Assembly (NCBI RefSeq): GCF_000203795.2
Contig: NW_006281103.1
Coordinates: 519,682-583,681, forward strand
Direction: 5' to 3'
Length of the DNA: 64,000 nucleotides
Source: Batrachochytrium dendrobatidis JAM81
Lineage: Eukaryota > Chytridiomycota > Chytridiomycetes > Rhizophydiales
Made by a program: the position numbers and the translations under genes
Shown: one piece after another, positions 25,401-37,494 of the stretch
How positions within the stretch are numbered: the stretch's first letter is position 1
How the letters are laid out: every line of letters starts with the position of its first letter
Notes under the pieces: model-generated
What the model was told of the DNA's origin: nothing
What the model saw: only the letters and a program-made list of their open reading frames with translations
The model's database searches: none

Positions 25401-27147
25401 TTCAATATCTAGACAGCTTGTGAGTAATCAGTATCCGACCAATATGATTCCCGATGAATTGTGCAGTTTGGTGCACCTCAAACAAATGTAAGCATGATTG
25501 GATCTTAATTTTGCTTTTTAAGCAATCTTTATAGTTTGCTTCTATGGTTTACTAAATGGAATTGATTTTATTATATACTTAGTTTCATTGATAATTGTGC
25601 AATGAATGGCGTGATTCCCTCCAAAATAGGAAACCTGACTGCTCTGATGGAAATGTATTGTATTTGCCATTTACTAGGCTGTTTGACATAAAAAGTATAT
25701 ACATTGATGGCTTATTAGTTTATTTCAATTGCACATGGTTTGATGTAAATAGGAGACTGACTCGTCTTAAACTCAGTGGAGACCTTCCTGTTTCATTGGG
25801 CAATTTGACCAATCTTACCATTCTGTAAGCTTTTCATTTATACTTTTTGTCGAGTTACAAGATTTCATTTTTCTTGACTAACAATTGTGTTTATATTTTG
25901 ATGATTCTTGCCAAGTGATTTGCGATATAACGGATTTACGGGATGTATTCCACCTGCACTTGGAAATCTAACAAAATTGTCGAAGCTGTACGGTTTTATT
26001 GACACTGCAAGATATATGCATGACTACGCTTATTTTTACTAACAATACGGTTTAGAAATCTGTCTTACAATGCATTTACAGGATCAATTCCGCCCGAGAT
26101 TGGAAATCTTGTCGAATTGGTTGAAATGTGTGTTGGGTTTGTTTATATTTTTGGGCAGCAGAATGATTGGGTTGAAGTTTCTAACTTGTTGTATGAACAT
26201 GATATACTTTAGATGCATTTCTTCCTGTCGTTTGGAAGGAATTATTCCGTTGGAATTTGGAAACCTTGTCAATCTAGAAAAGCTGTGAGTTGACACATTT
26301 AACCTTTTACGACATCTTTTTGTTGGATTTGGCGACTAACTTTTTGTAGTGACTTGAGCCGTAACTATCTCAAGGGTCCAATCATTACTGAGCTATCCCA
26401 GTTGAAGAAAATCAAGTACCTGTAAGTCTTTGATACTGTCATGGAGTGTATGAAGCTTTTGTAATAATGATTGTATTGTCTTGATTAAGCATTATTTTTT
26501 ACTGATTGGTTGCATTTTGTAGTGATCTTTGTATGAATTACTTTGATTTACCCATTGCAGATGAATTTTATTCGATTGATTTTTTCTGGATGTAAGTGAT
26601 TTTGGTTATGCATTGGGTACTCATGGTCTTATTGCAGTGCTTTGACAATATTTGCCGTTTTGTATTGGTTCGCGATCAACATAGTCGTTACGATCAGCGC
26701 AAAGTCAGGACAGATGGAAAGTCCAGTAAATCTAATGATGCCAATGCAAATTCAGCAAACATGGCTGACACTTCATCATCAAAGCTCACTGATGAGGTTT
26801 CCGATACCGTTGAACTACCTATTTGCTCTAGCAAAGAGCCATCTGTATCTCCCGAGCCATCATCTATAGGATCGATTGCAAGAGTACTTGCTACGAAAGC
26901 CATTACTCATTTGAATTCCATCACAAAACAGTTTACACAAGAGATTCCACCAGGCGACGGTATGTACAATCCAGATCAGCCAGTCAAAAACTCTTGCAGC
27001 AGCGACGATTCAACCATTGTTGATTCGATTCAAAACTCAAAACAAATGATTTTGCTTGAAAAAAAACAAGTTGATTCTGGCATTTCAGATGAGAATGCTC
27101 ACGATGTAGCTGCGACTTTGCTCACCAAAAGCCAAGAGTCGTGTTGA
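22424..27147 (+). CDS. Kinase/pseudokinase-LRR fusion protein
   Basis: The N-terminal exons encode an alpha-helical region (residues about 1-220). A TKL-like protein kinase domain follows at about 23275-24160. Its glycine loop is weak (IGFNLLGKVFKG). The beta-3 strand reads DVCVQLISG, with Gln where Lys is expected. The catalytic loop reads IHGDIKASNVLF (HGD for HRD), the metal loop is DVG for DFG, and WLSPERY is the APE-like site. A basic Ser/Pro tail (24590-24900) leads to leucine-rich repeats of plant type (GNLTNLTIL, YNGFTGCIPPALGNL, YNAFTGSIPPEIGNL) from about 25260 to 26590. Each repeat sits on its own exon. The C-terminus is uncertain: spliced in phase it gives a hydrophobic helix with a stop at 26869, but a long Ser/Thr/Asp-rich frame runs to 27147. 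No signal peptide is visible. Function unknown; a sensing or scaffold kinase is the cautious reading. Confidence 0.75.
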
Positions 27148-27564
27148 TAATCTTGTATTGATTCTTGGATGACTATCGACCATGGTGCTCACTGTATTAA
27201 CTATTATTGAGTCAATATTCTATGCATGCGTCAACCGGATATTAACGGTTTATGAACTTTGACTCTTATCTAATGCTCTACTTTGCGTGAATATAGCGGT
27301 AAACCATCATTTTCCAGCAATAAAATTGTATTTGATAATCAAGCCATTGCAGCACGATCTAATGTTCTTGCAGAAACGTAACAAGTATTTTGTATGACAT
27401 ACACATTGAATAATCCATTGAATTGATGATTGACTCGATATGACAACGCATGCATTCATAACAACTAAAGTGTGATTTGCAAGTAGAAATCGCTAGTTTT
27501 AACTTTGAATTCAACGGCTGAATCAATATTTTGTACAGCTATTCAAGAACCAAAACTAAATACA
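27148..27564. other. Intergenic stretch, no gene seen
   Basis: About 420 bases between the kinase-LRR gene and RIC8. It is AT-rich with stops in all frames and shows no recognisable signal. The open frame continues upstream of the RIC8 ATG to about 27505 but has no earlier ATG. Confidence 0.5.
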
Positions 27565-29743
27565 ATGAATGCGTTTGTGTCAGCATTATCTACGACTGAA
27601 ACAGTGACTCAACAGCAGAGAGAGATAGTTGAATCCTCGTTGAAGCAGTTTATAACGGAATACTCGGATACTCTGACTGTTGTGTCTGCGGGGATTACCA
27701 CAGAATCTATAAAGAAAGTATGGATAGATTCACTACTAAAGTTATTGGATTCTGACCCCACCAATGCATGGTCTCTTGATGGTAAGCAAAGCTACACACC
27801 AACAACACATACTGTTATTGATCATCAATACGTTTAATTACTTTAGTGACAGCACTGGGACTGCAGGTGTTGAGGATTCTGTTGCGAGAGAGTTGTGGGT
27901 GTGATGCAGTTTATACTGAAAAGGTATTTTATACCGACATGTGTTGTGTATATACAAGCTGTTTAACCAGTGCGTCTATCAGGTCATGCATTTAATGGCA
28001 ACGCATGCTCATCTGAACTCGGTCATGTCTGACTCGTCAATTCCATTTTATCAAGATCGAGTAGCCATCGAGGCATTAAAGTGTCTGTCCAACATGTTGC
28101 TACAAAATCCTTCTATTCGACAGCTGTTTTCTGCCTCGGATTTAGTTGCTGCAGCTGCAAAATCTCTCGAGGTATAGTTTGACTACATTGATTTATCTTG
28201 TTGTAGATGTGCAAGACTAACTTTGGATCTTGTCATCTACGAATATAGATCCAATCACTTGACATGGGTACAGTGTTTTTACTATCAAGATTGATTTTTC
28301 TTGGGACTGTTGAAAGCAAAGCTGTAGCAACATCACTCGTATCTTTGGGGATTTGTGATAGCCTTGCACACGTAAGTCGTGTTTATCCAACTTGCTTATA
28401 GTGCAATCTGAATGCTAACCCAAACCGTAATTTCCATTTAATTTGTATTGGAATGTTGCAGTATCTGGATAACATTACCAAAGGAAAGCTTTTGCTCGGT
28501 GCAACAGAGACATGGATTAGCATTCCAGTTACAGTCAATGAGATTCTTAAAACAGGGTTTAGTCTATCTGTTCCTATATCTGAATCCTACATGACCAATA
28601 CATCGTCAATGCCCGTGCTATTTGGTGGAACAAAATCACTTGGAGATGCATTGAGTGACCACGCAGCTCGAGATGAACTAGGAAAATCATTTACACTGTA
28701 TGTATCTTGTAGATCTACACCCTATTGGTTTATAGAATTTAACACCTGTGTACTATTGATTTAATAATGCTAGGCTTCTTGCAGCAACGATTGAAATATT
28801 TACTAAAACACCGCTGAACCCTATACCACTGACACCCCCACATAGTCACGCTATCAACATGATGATGAACCTTCCGGTCAAATCCCTTTCAAAAACATGG
28901 TTCTTTGAAGACGATTACAGCATTGTATACAAGAGTGTTGATATTCTGACCACAACACTATGCACTGTTTTTCCTCAACGTGCCAATATAAATAGTGGAA
29001 AGGGGAGAAAGGAATATGAGGATGAGGAAGAGTATTTGGCAGAAATTGATGGAACCAATGTGGATCAAGCTATTCCGCCTCTTTTGATTTTGATGAGAAG
29101 TTGGGCCAAAGGAGATGATGGTGCATGTCAAATACTAAAAAAGCTGTTGATGCCCAAGAATATGTAAGTAAAACGGATGAAAGAGTAGTTGAATGGTAGT
29201 GTACTAACGTACGATTGGTGGTTTATTATCATTGTAATCTAGCGATCGATCCAAGCCATTACATCATGGAACCACTGTGACAAATTACATGATATGGCTT
29301 ATGATGACAGTAACGATGCTACAAATCCGAGACTGTGTTTCGGAACTCCTATTTGCGGTTTGTAAAGAAAGCAGTTGAGTGGATTGTAACATGACTTTAG
29401 AATTGATACATTTTATTGACATTATGTTGATTGATTTTTAAAAGTGGATGAATTGGTAGCGTATGTAGGCTATGGTAACGCAGCAGGATTTTTGATGAAC
29501 AAGGGATTACTAGGATCAACACCATCGCAGTCGAAACCATCACAAGAAGAAAGTGTAGCAGATGATCAAGCAAAGATCAATCCGATCACAGGAGAGTATA
29601 TCAAACCAGAAGACGAACACAATGAAGCTTTAGAGAATATGACTGAAGAAGAGCGCGAACGCGAGACGGAGAAATTGATGGTGTTGATTAGCCGACTGGA
29701 GAAGAACGGAGCGATTCAAGTTGTTCGCAAGAACGAAGCATAA
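27565..29743 (+). CDS. RIC8: RIC8/synembryn, G-alpha chaperone and exchange factor
   Basis: About eight exons, roughly 545 residues. Start ATG at 27565 (MNAFVSALSTTETVTQQQRE). Armadillo-type helices follow: VTALGLQVLRILLRES, VAIEALKCLSNMLLQNPSIR, then TVFLLSRLIFLGTVESKA. The diagnostic C-terminal block is present: ELLFAVCKES then VAYVGYGNAAGFLMNKGLLG, followed by INPITGEYIKPEDE and MTEEERERETEKLMVLISRL, which matches the conserved GYGNAAGLL and NPxTG...MTEEQKExEA pattern of RIC8. Family role: folds and activates G-alpha subunits independently of receptors, needed for growth and spindle positioning in filamentous fungi. The exon joined across about 29357-29443 appears to use a GTTGAG donor. 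Confidence 0.88.
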
Positions 29744-29815
29744 ATGAAAGAAATTTGTTTGACAAACTCCGACAGTTGTCAAGACTGAATTGTGAATAGC
29801 ATTTGACTGACTACA

Positions 29816-31919
29816 ATGGTAGATCTTCTGAATGAATCCTCAGACTCAATTGTATTGATTGGAACCACTCGTTCAGCTGCATCAGGACGCATGCTAACCT
29901 GCAGCAACAGAGTTGAATGTGTTTTATCTCTTCGACTGCTTCGTCAGTTTCCAGAGTCTGTTTTGATTCAGATGTTTCCTAAAGGAATCTCTCCTTCTTC
30001 TGTTCTGACACTGGCCGAGTTAGATCTGATTAGACCGTCTCTTGAGATTCGACTTCGTTTGATTCAAGAGAATCGTCATCGCATTGGTAACAATCTCATT
30101 GTCCAGAGTGAGGATCCTACAGAGAGTGTGTACTATTCTTGTCTTGATGAGTCGAATAACTCGAGTTATATCACTCCTACACTGCTCAAGAAAGATACTC
30201 TTCCACTACATCAACCTACTACTATCACTACCTGTCATGCTCTTAATTCACAACCCTCGTTTGCATCAATATCCACCAACCCTTCGTTTTACTCCGAATC
30301 CACTGACAACTCTTACTCAAGCGATACCACTCAGCATCCGTCTCATAATTGTACACCTGTCTCATCTGCTCATACCAAGACTGAAACTCTGCATCATCTT
30401 CAACTGTCTCTGTCAAAACACACTTGGAAATCCATTGACCAAATACTATTGTTTTTGAATATTCATGCCATGTTCGAATGTCAAGCTGTGGGGTTAAATT
30501 TCGCAGAAGGATCCTCGACCGCAAAAGCTCGCATCGCCAGCATTCGTCATAAAAAGATGCTGTATTTGGGCGTAGATATGCATCTGCTCAAGTGCTTTGC
30601 TCAATATTTTGGTGCTCATATAAACGATAAATCTCTTTGCGGTTCTGCTAGTACGACCATTTTCGAAAAGACAGTTTCCGATCCTCCTCCCACTGTAAGT
30701 TTATTGATACGTACACCTGATCTGCTCGATACTAATTGTTTTTGCATTACAGATTTCAACACACTTTAATTTACATTGTGATGCATCACGTACTTCAGCA
30801 CACATTTATGAACAGATTGATCCTTACTTTATTATTGATATGGATCAATCACCCCTTTCACCTACTCATACTTCCAACTCAATTGGTGATATCAAAATCA
30901 AGTGTTTGCAAAGACTCATGGATGAGCTAAGTATGATAGATAGTGGGTTTACCACACCCACTACTCACAATCGGTCCTGTCGGCATATTGTCATAAACTC
31001 TCTTGGCAGCGAGATAGAGTTGAAGAAAACCCAGTGGATGTATCGACATGTTGACCCAAATGGATTTCATATCCACTCTCATGCATTGTTTTCAGTAGAT
31101 AATATGTCTCTACAATCCTGTTCTTCTAACCGTATTCGTGATGATGACTCTACTCGAAATGCAAATGTTGAATTGAACGAAAAGCGTGTCGAGCCTCCAT
31201 TGGATATCATCAAACAGGCTGAACCCAATGGTTCAAACAAGATGCGACTCCATGATCCAGAAAACACAAGGAATAGTACAGAGTTGTTGATTGCTGCACG
31301 GGAATCAGCCCAAGTCAGTTGGTGGGAACATCGAACGATTCGTATGGATTATCCAGTAGATAGGGTGAATCCCCTGTCACCAACCAGCACGCTTGCTGAT
31401 ACTAGACCAAATCAAGAAACTCCCTTTGAAAAAAGAACATCATTACCCATATCCCAAGGACATCCAAATGAAGCACTACACCAACACACTCGAACCGTTT
31501 CAGCAACTCCATCACCATATAACCACAACCATGGTACCAACACACAATCAGTTGGAACAATATCAGGGCAATCCAGAATAAACAGCATGCCAGCAATAAC
31601 AACTGGAAATACATGGCTGCAACTGCCTTGTGGATCCGAGCCTTTAAAACCTGAATCGGCAGTAACAAAACAGGTAACGCGACTGGTGAACGAACTACAG
31701 TTTTGGAAAAAGTCACCAGGCCCATTACTTCGCATGCCCGCTCATACTACCAAGAATAGAGGAGTAAGAATGCAAGAGCCAGTCCAAACTATTGAAGAGT
31801 ATCGATCATTATCTACCACTCCGATGATACAGGAACCCGCTACGATGGAGATTGTAGTTAAACTGTGGATAAGGAGAACATGGTGGATAGATTTCTGCAA
31901 CTTTCCTGATAAAACTTAA
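29816..31919 (+). CDS. Uncharacterised 682-residue protein
   Basis: Two exons, 29816-30694 and 30753-31919, joined in phase 0 (donor GTAAGT; acceptor TTACAG). The N-terminal 95 residues look ordered, with LRLLRQFPESVLIQMF and SLEIRLRLIQENRHRIG. A 110-residue Ser/Thr-rich spacer follows. A second ordered block includes KSIDQILLFLNIHAMFECQA, KKMLYLGVDMHLLKCFAQYF, and later NSLGSEIELKKTQWMYRHVD. The rest is disordered. I do not recognise a family. It starts only 73 bp after the RIC8 stop on the same strand. Confidence 0.65.
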
Positions 31920-32003
31920 TAAAAATGTATCAAGACTGGCATTTATAGTGTTTATAAATGGAATTTCAGACTAGTTTGACATTCCAAGCAAAATCAACGA
32001 CAA

Positions 32004-35000
32004 ATGGATAAAGAAACGGACATTGAAAGTGTTGCTACAGCGAGCAGTCATTCACAGTCATTCAACTCGCATACTTCTGCTGCTAGTGCTGCTGCTCGTC
32101 TTAAAAGACCTTCCATTTCCCCAGCAATCACTGCTCAAACCATTGATGCGAGCTCATCCACGCCCACTATTCAGTTGTATAATAATAAACTGTTGCATCC
32201 ACCCAGCATTACACCATTGAATCCACTTAGAGCCAGAGCCATGTCTTCTTCTGGTCATAGTTTAAACTCGAAAGCAATTCCTCAGAGGCGACAGCAGCAC
32301 TTGCAACGACCACAATCTGAACTGATTTTACAATTTCCGCATCAACCACACGAAGCATCTGCTGGTCATACTGGATCTGCTGTTGATAATGTGGATAACA
32401 CTCGTTCTAGAAGTAAAACTGATCCTCCCTTTCGCTCACTGGGTGATATTCTTGGATCAGTTTCGGATAGCGATCCTCAACTCATCCACCACATGATGGC
32501 TACTATTGCTGTTTCTCCTAATTTATCCCATTTGACCAATTCACATGAAAATATTATGCATTCATCTACTTCTGCTCCAGCTCTTCTCAGTGCTCACGAT
32601 CCAACCCGTTTGCAATCATTACGGAGTCAAACGCTTGTGGATCCCGCATCTGGTACGCATGCTTCAGCTGATTCGATTCATCTTCGATCCAATACAAATT
32701 TGAGTTCAAATCCAAGACGACCCAAAGGAAATATGTATTCAAGATCTCGTTCTTCTGTACGGGTTCCTTCTCCAAATTTATCCTTACGTGCTGATACATC
32801 CGCATTGATTCCAACCATAACCAATACATCTGTTCCACGATCATCAATTATAGGTCGCTCACGATCATCATCTAGGCAGAACTCGGGTGGAAAGGAAACG
32901 GCACTCAATCCAACTGTGTCGCATATATTGGACAGATTAGCTATACAGGCAAATACATTGACATCTTCATCAACTGTCGCATCGGGTCAGCCATCCGAAA
33001 TAAGTGCAATTCGAGGTGTTTCAAAACAAACTTTGGCAAGACTGGATCATATGCGTGATGAAATATCTGATCGATATCGATTGATTTTCAGTGCTTGTAC
33101 TTTGTCACATACTTCAGTCTATGCACATTCTACGCATGCTTCCGATTCCACTGCTTCTGTTTTGGATTCAGCAGCACATGCTGAAAAAGGCTATAATCCT
33201 CTCAAGGTTATCCGATGGCGTCGGTCTAAATGGAAACAAGCTGTCTTGGAAAGTACTTCTCCTGGATTTTCTAATGATCAACCTACCCAATCCGTCATGG
33301 GCGTAAAACAATCTTCTGTAACGTCCAACTGGCTGGTAACAAATGATGAACTGGCAGAATATCTCGTGTCTTCTAAATTCAACGTAAGTCTGTTGCGTCA
33401 TATTGACATCCAGATGGAATTTATAATTGACAAATTGCTTTATATTTTAATGGTTTTGTAGAATGATTCTGGAAATAGAGGACTAATGCTAGTAGATGAT
33501 CCAGAAACCCTCGAGTTGGGAAACAATCTCTTGATGGAGTTTCTATCCAATACAAGTCCTACTGCTCCGCTTTCGGCTTCTACTTACTCTGCTAAACCAT
33601 CGTTTGCAAGTAGAAATAATAGTATCATGTTGCCTAGTGAGCCACAGTCAACCCATACATCGCCTGCGAGGAATTCTATTTTGCATCCGCCGGATATTAC
33701 ATACCCTTTGGCATCTCGTCCATCTGGCAATGGAGAGTTACCAGCTGTTGATATTCTAATATCTACAACCAAAAATTCAACTGATTCTCTGCCAATACAA
33801 CCAAGTCCTGTTCTACTAGAATCAAATCTGCTACTTCCAAGCGATTGTAATACAAGACCTTTATCCACAGCCAGCAGCAGTTTTACTCAGCCTGAATTAT
33901 TAAAAATAGACTCGGTAACACCGTGGGAGTTACAACAGCCGCCGTCATTGGCACAACAGCAGATCCAGCCTGCAACTGTTGCGGTGCAGGCAAAGAGTGA
34001 TGCAGGAGGAAAGCATTCGAGAGTGTCAAGTTTCCGCGGTGTACCAGACTGGTTAACCTCTGGATTAAGATCTGTTGGATCATCTGCTCATCCGCTTTCT
34101 GGTGGTGTGAATGCATCGATAGAAAAGCATCGACGTGCTGAATCCACCTCTAGTCAGCGTCTTAATGCCATCATGATGGATAAACCTTTGGATGCGCCTA
34201 GCCCGACTACCAGTGCACATGGGTCAAGTGGGAGAAGATTAAGAAGGCTTGGTCAGCCACGTGCAGGTCAAGACATGACTGCTAATGAAGGGGATGCTGG
34301 CGGTTCAATATTTGATGGGTTGAGTTTAAGTAGTGGCAGTCAGAATGGTACTAAACGCGGAGGTCATCGGAGATATGCTTCTTTGGCTGGTGGGAATTTG
34401 AATTCAAAAGCTTTGGAAGATGGATCGGCATTTAAATTAGAAGCATGGGATGTGTCTAAATCTGCACAATCTTCATCGTTTAATGGTCGCGTACTGAGTG
34501 ATCATCAGTTACGTCCTGCAAAATTGTCACAATCCAGTAAGCGAATTTGCTTTACCGACAATATTCACGTTTTTCAAATACTAATTGTCCTGCATTCATG
34601 ATTGATTAGTGTTGATTTATTCTGCATCCAAGCGACTTCAGCCCAATGTGTCACTTGTGAAATCACGTTTACATATAAATAAGCGGCCTGATTTAATTCG
34701 GCGCTTGCCTATGTTTAAAGGAGAACAACTTTTGATTGACAAATTCCAATCTGTACTGGAAGCATCCAAAAAGGACATTTTATCAAGCAAGGGGTTTTCA
34801 CAGCATATCAAGGTGAGTGTTTTACTCGTTTGGATAGACTTTGGCTTATATCGGAGTAACTAAATGCATTTTGCTGATTTTGGTACATACAGGAGCTTGT
34901 CAAGACTCAAAAAGAATTGATGGAGTCGATTCGTGTCATGAATCCATCATATGATTCTAAACCCGATGTTGGTAAAACCACTCAATCACCGCTGAGTACG

Positions 35001-35998
35001 TTTTGGCGTAAATCCACTCGATGAACTAGACCCATAGCTAATGATGTGACTAAACAATTAGGTGTATCGATATTAAAGCTGGGCACATTTGAATCGACAC
35101 TAGAAGCATGTACACGGATGAGAATGTACATTCAAAAAAATCTTTCATATGCCGAACACAATCGATCTCAATATCTCAAGTAAGCATATATATTTAAATA
35201 ATGACCGTGTTTTAAATGATGTAACTGAATGGTGTGTTTGAATGAAGGATGGACATCAAACTATCTAGTTTACAGCAACGTGTTGAAAGAGAATCGCTGC
35301 GTTTGGTGACGATCAGCAGCAATCATTCTGGATTGGTGACTGAAGGAATGCGGCATCAAGCAAACGGCAATCGATATAATAAATCAGCCACATTGCATTC
35401 GACAACATCAAGCTCAAAACCCAAAGCAGGCATGCCTACTGTCAATGGATCCACACCATTGGATAGAACTGATGTGCAGGTAAAAAAACATCACAGTAGC
35501 TTATTAGCGGCTGTACGTGGTAGCAAAAGTCAAGATTTAAGCGATGAATCAAGTGATTCATGCTCGAATGCCTCTGATTCGCAACACTTTGGCGTCAAAG
35601 ATGGCATTGAATATACCCAAGGTTCGCATCGTATGAATCATCACAAAGGCTCACTTGGTGGAATAGGAGCTACCGGTAGTAATGGATCGGGCATACATCT
35701 TTCGTGGCAAACACAGTTGGGATATGCACTGTTTGCATATGTGTTGAATATTTTGGCTTTTATATTCTGGGGTGTTTATATGCTATGGCGAGCTGTAACC
35801 ATGGTGTTTTGTTGTGGATGGTGTAATCGGAATCGGCACAACAACGGTCCACAAACAACAGGAAAAACTACAAGTTCTACTGCCTCGACTGTTCCCAGTG
35901 CAAATAAGAAATTCAATCGGAACTCTGCGCGTAGAGCATCGTTGACAACATCAACTCCAGTCAAGACACCACGTATAGTAGAATCGACTCCACAATGA
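32004..35998 (+). CDS. Large disordered protein with C-terminal membrane segment
   Basis: Six exons, about 1200 residues: 32004-33383, 33462-34536, 34610 to about 34812, about 34893-34995, then two more to 35998. The first 330 residues are Ser/Thr/Pro-rich. A conserved-looking block follows (MRDEISDRYRLIFSACTLSH, then GYNPLKVIRWRRSKWKQ and TSNWLVTNDELAEYL). After more disorder comes a helical block: INKRPDLIRRLPMFKGEQLL, KKDILSSKGFSQHIKELVKT, and a coiled coil around SLQQRVERESLRLV. Near the end a hydrophobic stretch (YALFAYVLNILAFIFWGVYM), followed by CCGWCNRNRH, suggests a tail anchor or hairpin. Similar layouts occur in uncharacterised fungal proteins, but I cannot name the family. Confidence 0.65.
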
Positions 35999-37494
35999 GA
36001 TATAATTGTATTGATATATAAATTGGATTTAGATTTGTTTAGCCCACTATGACAGGTGATAAAGGGGATGAGAATGGAGAGAGAAATAAAGAATTGGGAG
36101 TTATTACCATCAGTGTATATCATGTATTTGAAGAGTGCTCGCGTAGATGTTATTCAACCACACTTTGTGATTAGATCTGGTTATTACTTTTGTGACTCTC
36201 ATCACTATCTGTGTGTGTATCCGTTGACAAGAGGATTTTGAAAGGATAGATTTCTGATACTGCAACTTGCTCTTTTCCCTCAGTTAGCGCATCAAAACAG
36301 CATTTACTCCAGCAATGCTCGTCTGTCCAAGTTGGTTTGTTCATCAAGTATGCGCTTGATTGTAAATGTTGCAGTATGACAGTATGAATTATGCGAAAAG
36401 GAACCATATACAAGGATCATCTGTAAACGATCGTATGGTTTTGGTTGCACATACAGATTGCAAGTATTCATACGACTACTGTTAATGACAATACAACTCT
36501 GTTTTGATTATATTCTTAAATGTACACAATGAATGTTGCGATTATCAAAAGACTGGCGAGTATGTTGCTCAACTGTTGCTGATTCAAACCTATTGCTCAT
36601 TCTATTGCGCAACCCATCAACTGGAAAGTATTTCATATACAATGTATCGAGTCAACACACATGACACTATCCATCTGCTCGAGTTTCTTGACGAGTGTGT
36701 TTACAGGATCAACTTACCATTTTAAGATGAAAGCGACTGAACAAACAGCCGAATCCAGTTGTATGCGCCATATTTGAGCAATTCAAAGGACGCGAGCGCT
36801 GATTCTCCCGCCATGTCAATCAACAAAAGCCAATATTTGCAAAACAATAACACAAACTCATGTCAGTAGACTGACAACAGATGCGTTTAATGTATGCAAA
36901 ACAACAGACGGAAAGCATTTCAGTTGATGAATCATTTGATACTTGTGGATCAAGAACACACTATTGAGGTTGATACTGAGGTTTGATCATGTTAGATTAT
37001 TTGCTACAAGGGATGTTGCATTGCCATGTAGGACGGCATCAGCAGTTGTAAAAGGATTGAAATTTGACAGTATCAAGACAGTGACAGCAGCAAGAGTAGA
37101 AACTCACTCAAGAGATGATCAAGCGATGAACAATTCCAACAACTCGACTCATTCAAGAATGCCGTGTCGCTTGACTACACCGTTCTATCACACACAAGTC
37201 AGCTGTACGTGAAGCCTCTCGAGTAATTTATGAATTAAAGCTGCTTGAGTGGAGAATACAGCTCGAGAAAGCCAAGTGGCTTGCAATAATGAAGGGATTT
37301 GACGAGTTAAAAAGGGAGTGCTGTGTAGATTGAATCGATATAAGAATCAGCCATGCGGAATGGTCGCACAATCGCAACTATTTAATAATTTAATTGTTTC
37401 AAGAGATGTGAGTGTTGCAAGTGCTTGTGTTGGGATGGATTTTTACTAATTTTAATTCCTCCCTTCAACTCAACAACTTGATTACAGGAACGCC
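35999..37494. other. Long intergenic region upstream of chitin synthase
   Basis: About 1.5 kb without a supportable gene. Short open frames (for example 36943-37212) lack family similarity, splice signals or a credible start. A GTGAGT at about 37408 and an acceptor TTGATTACAG just before 37489 could bound an intron in the 5' leader of the chitin synthase. No copy of the TIR element is seen here. Confidence 0.5.

Noticed and set aside
31402..31735. Two antisense frames of about 107 codons opposite the 682-residue protein
   Set aside because: Antisense reflections of a Thr/Pro/His-rich coding stretch; no independent support.
36943..37212. 89-codon open frame upstream of the chitin synthase
   Set aside because: No domain, no plausible splicing and irregular composition; probably chance.
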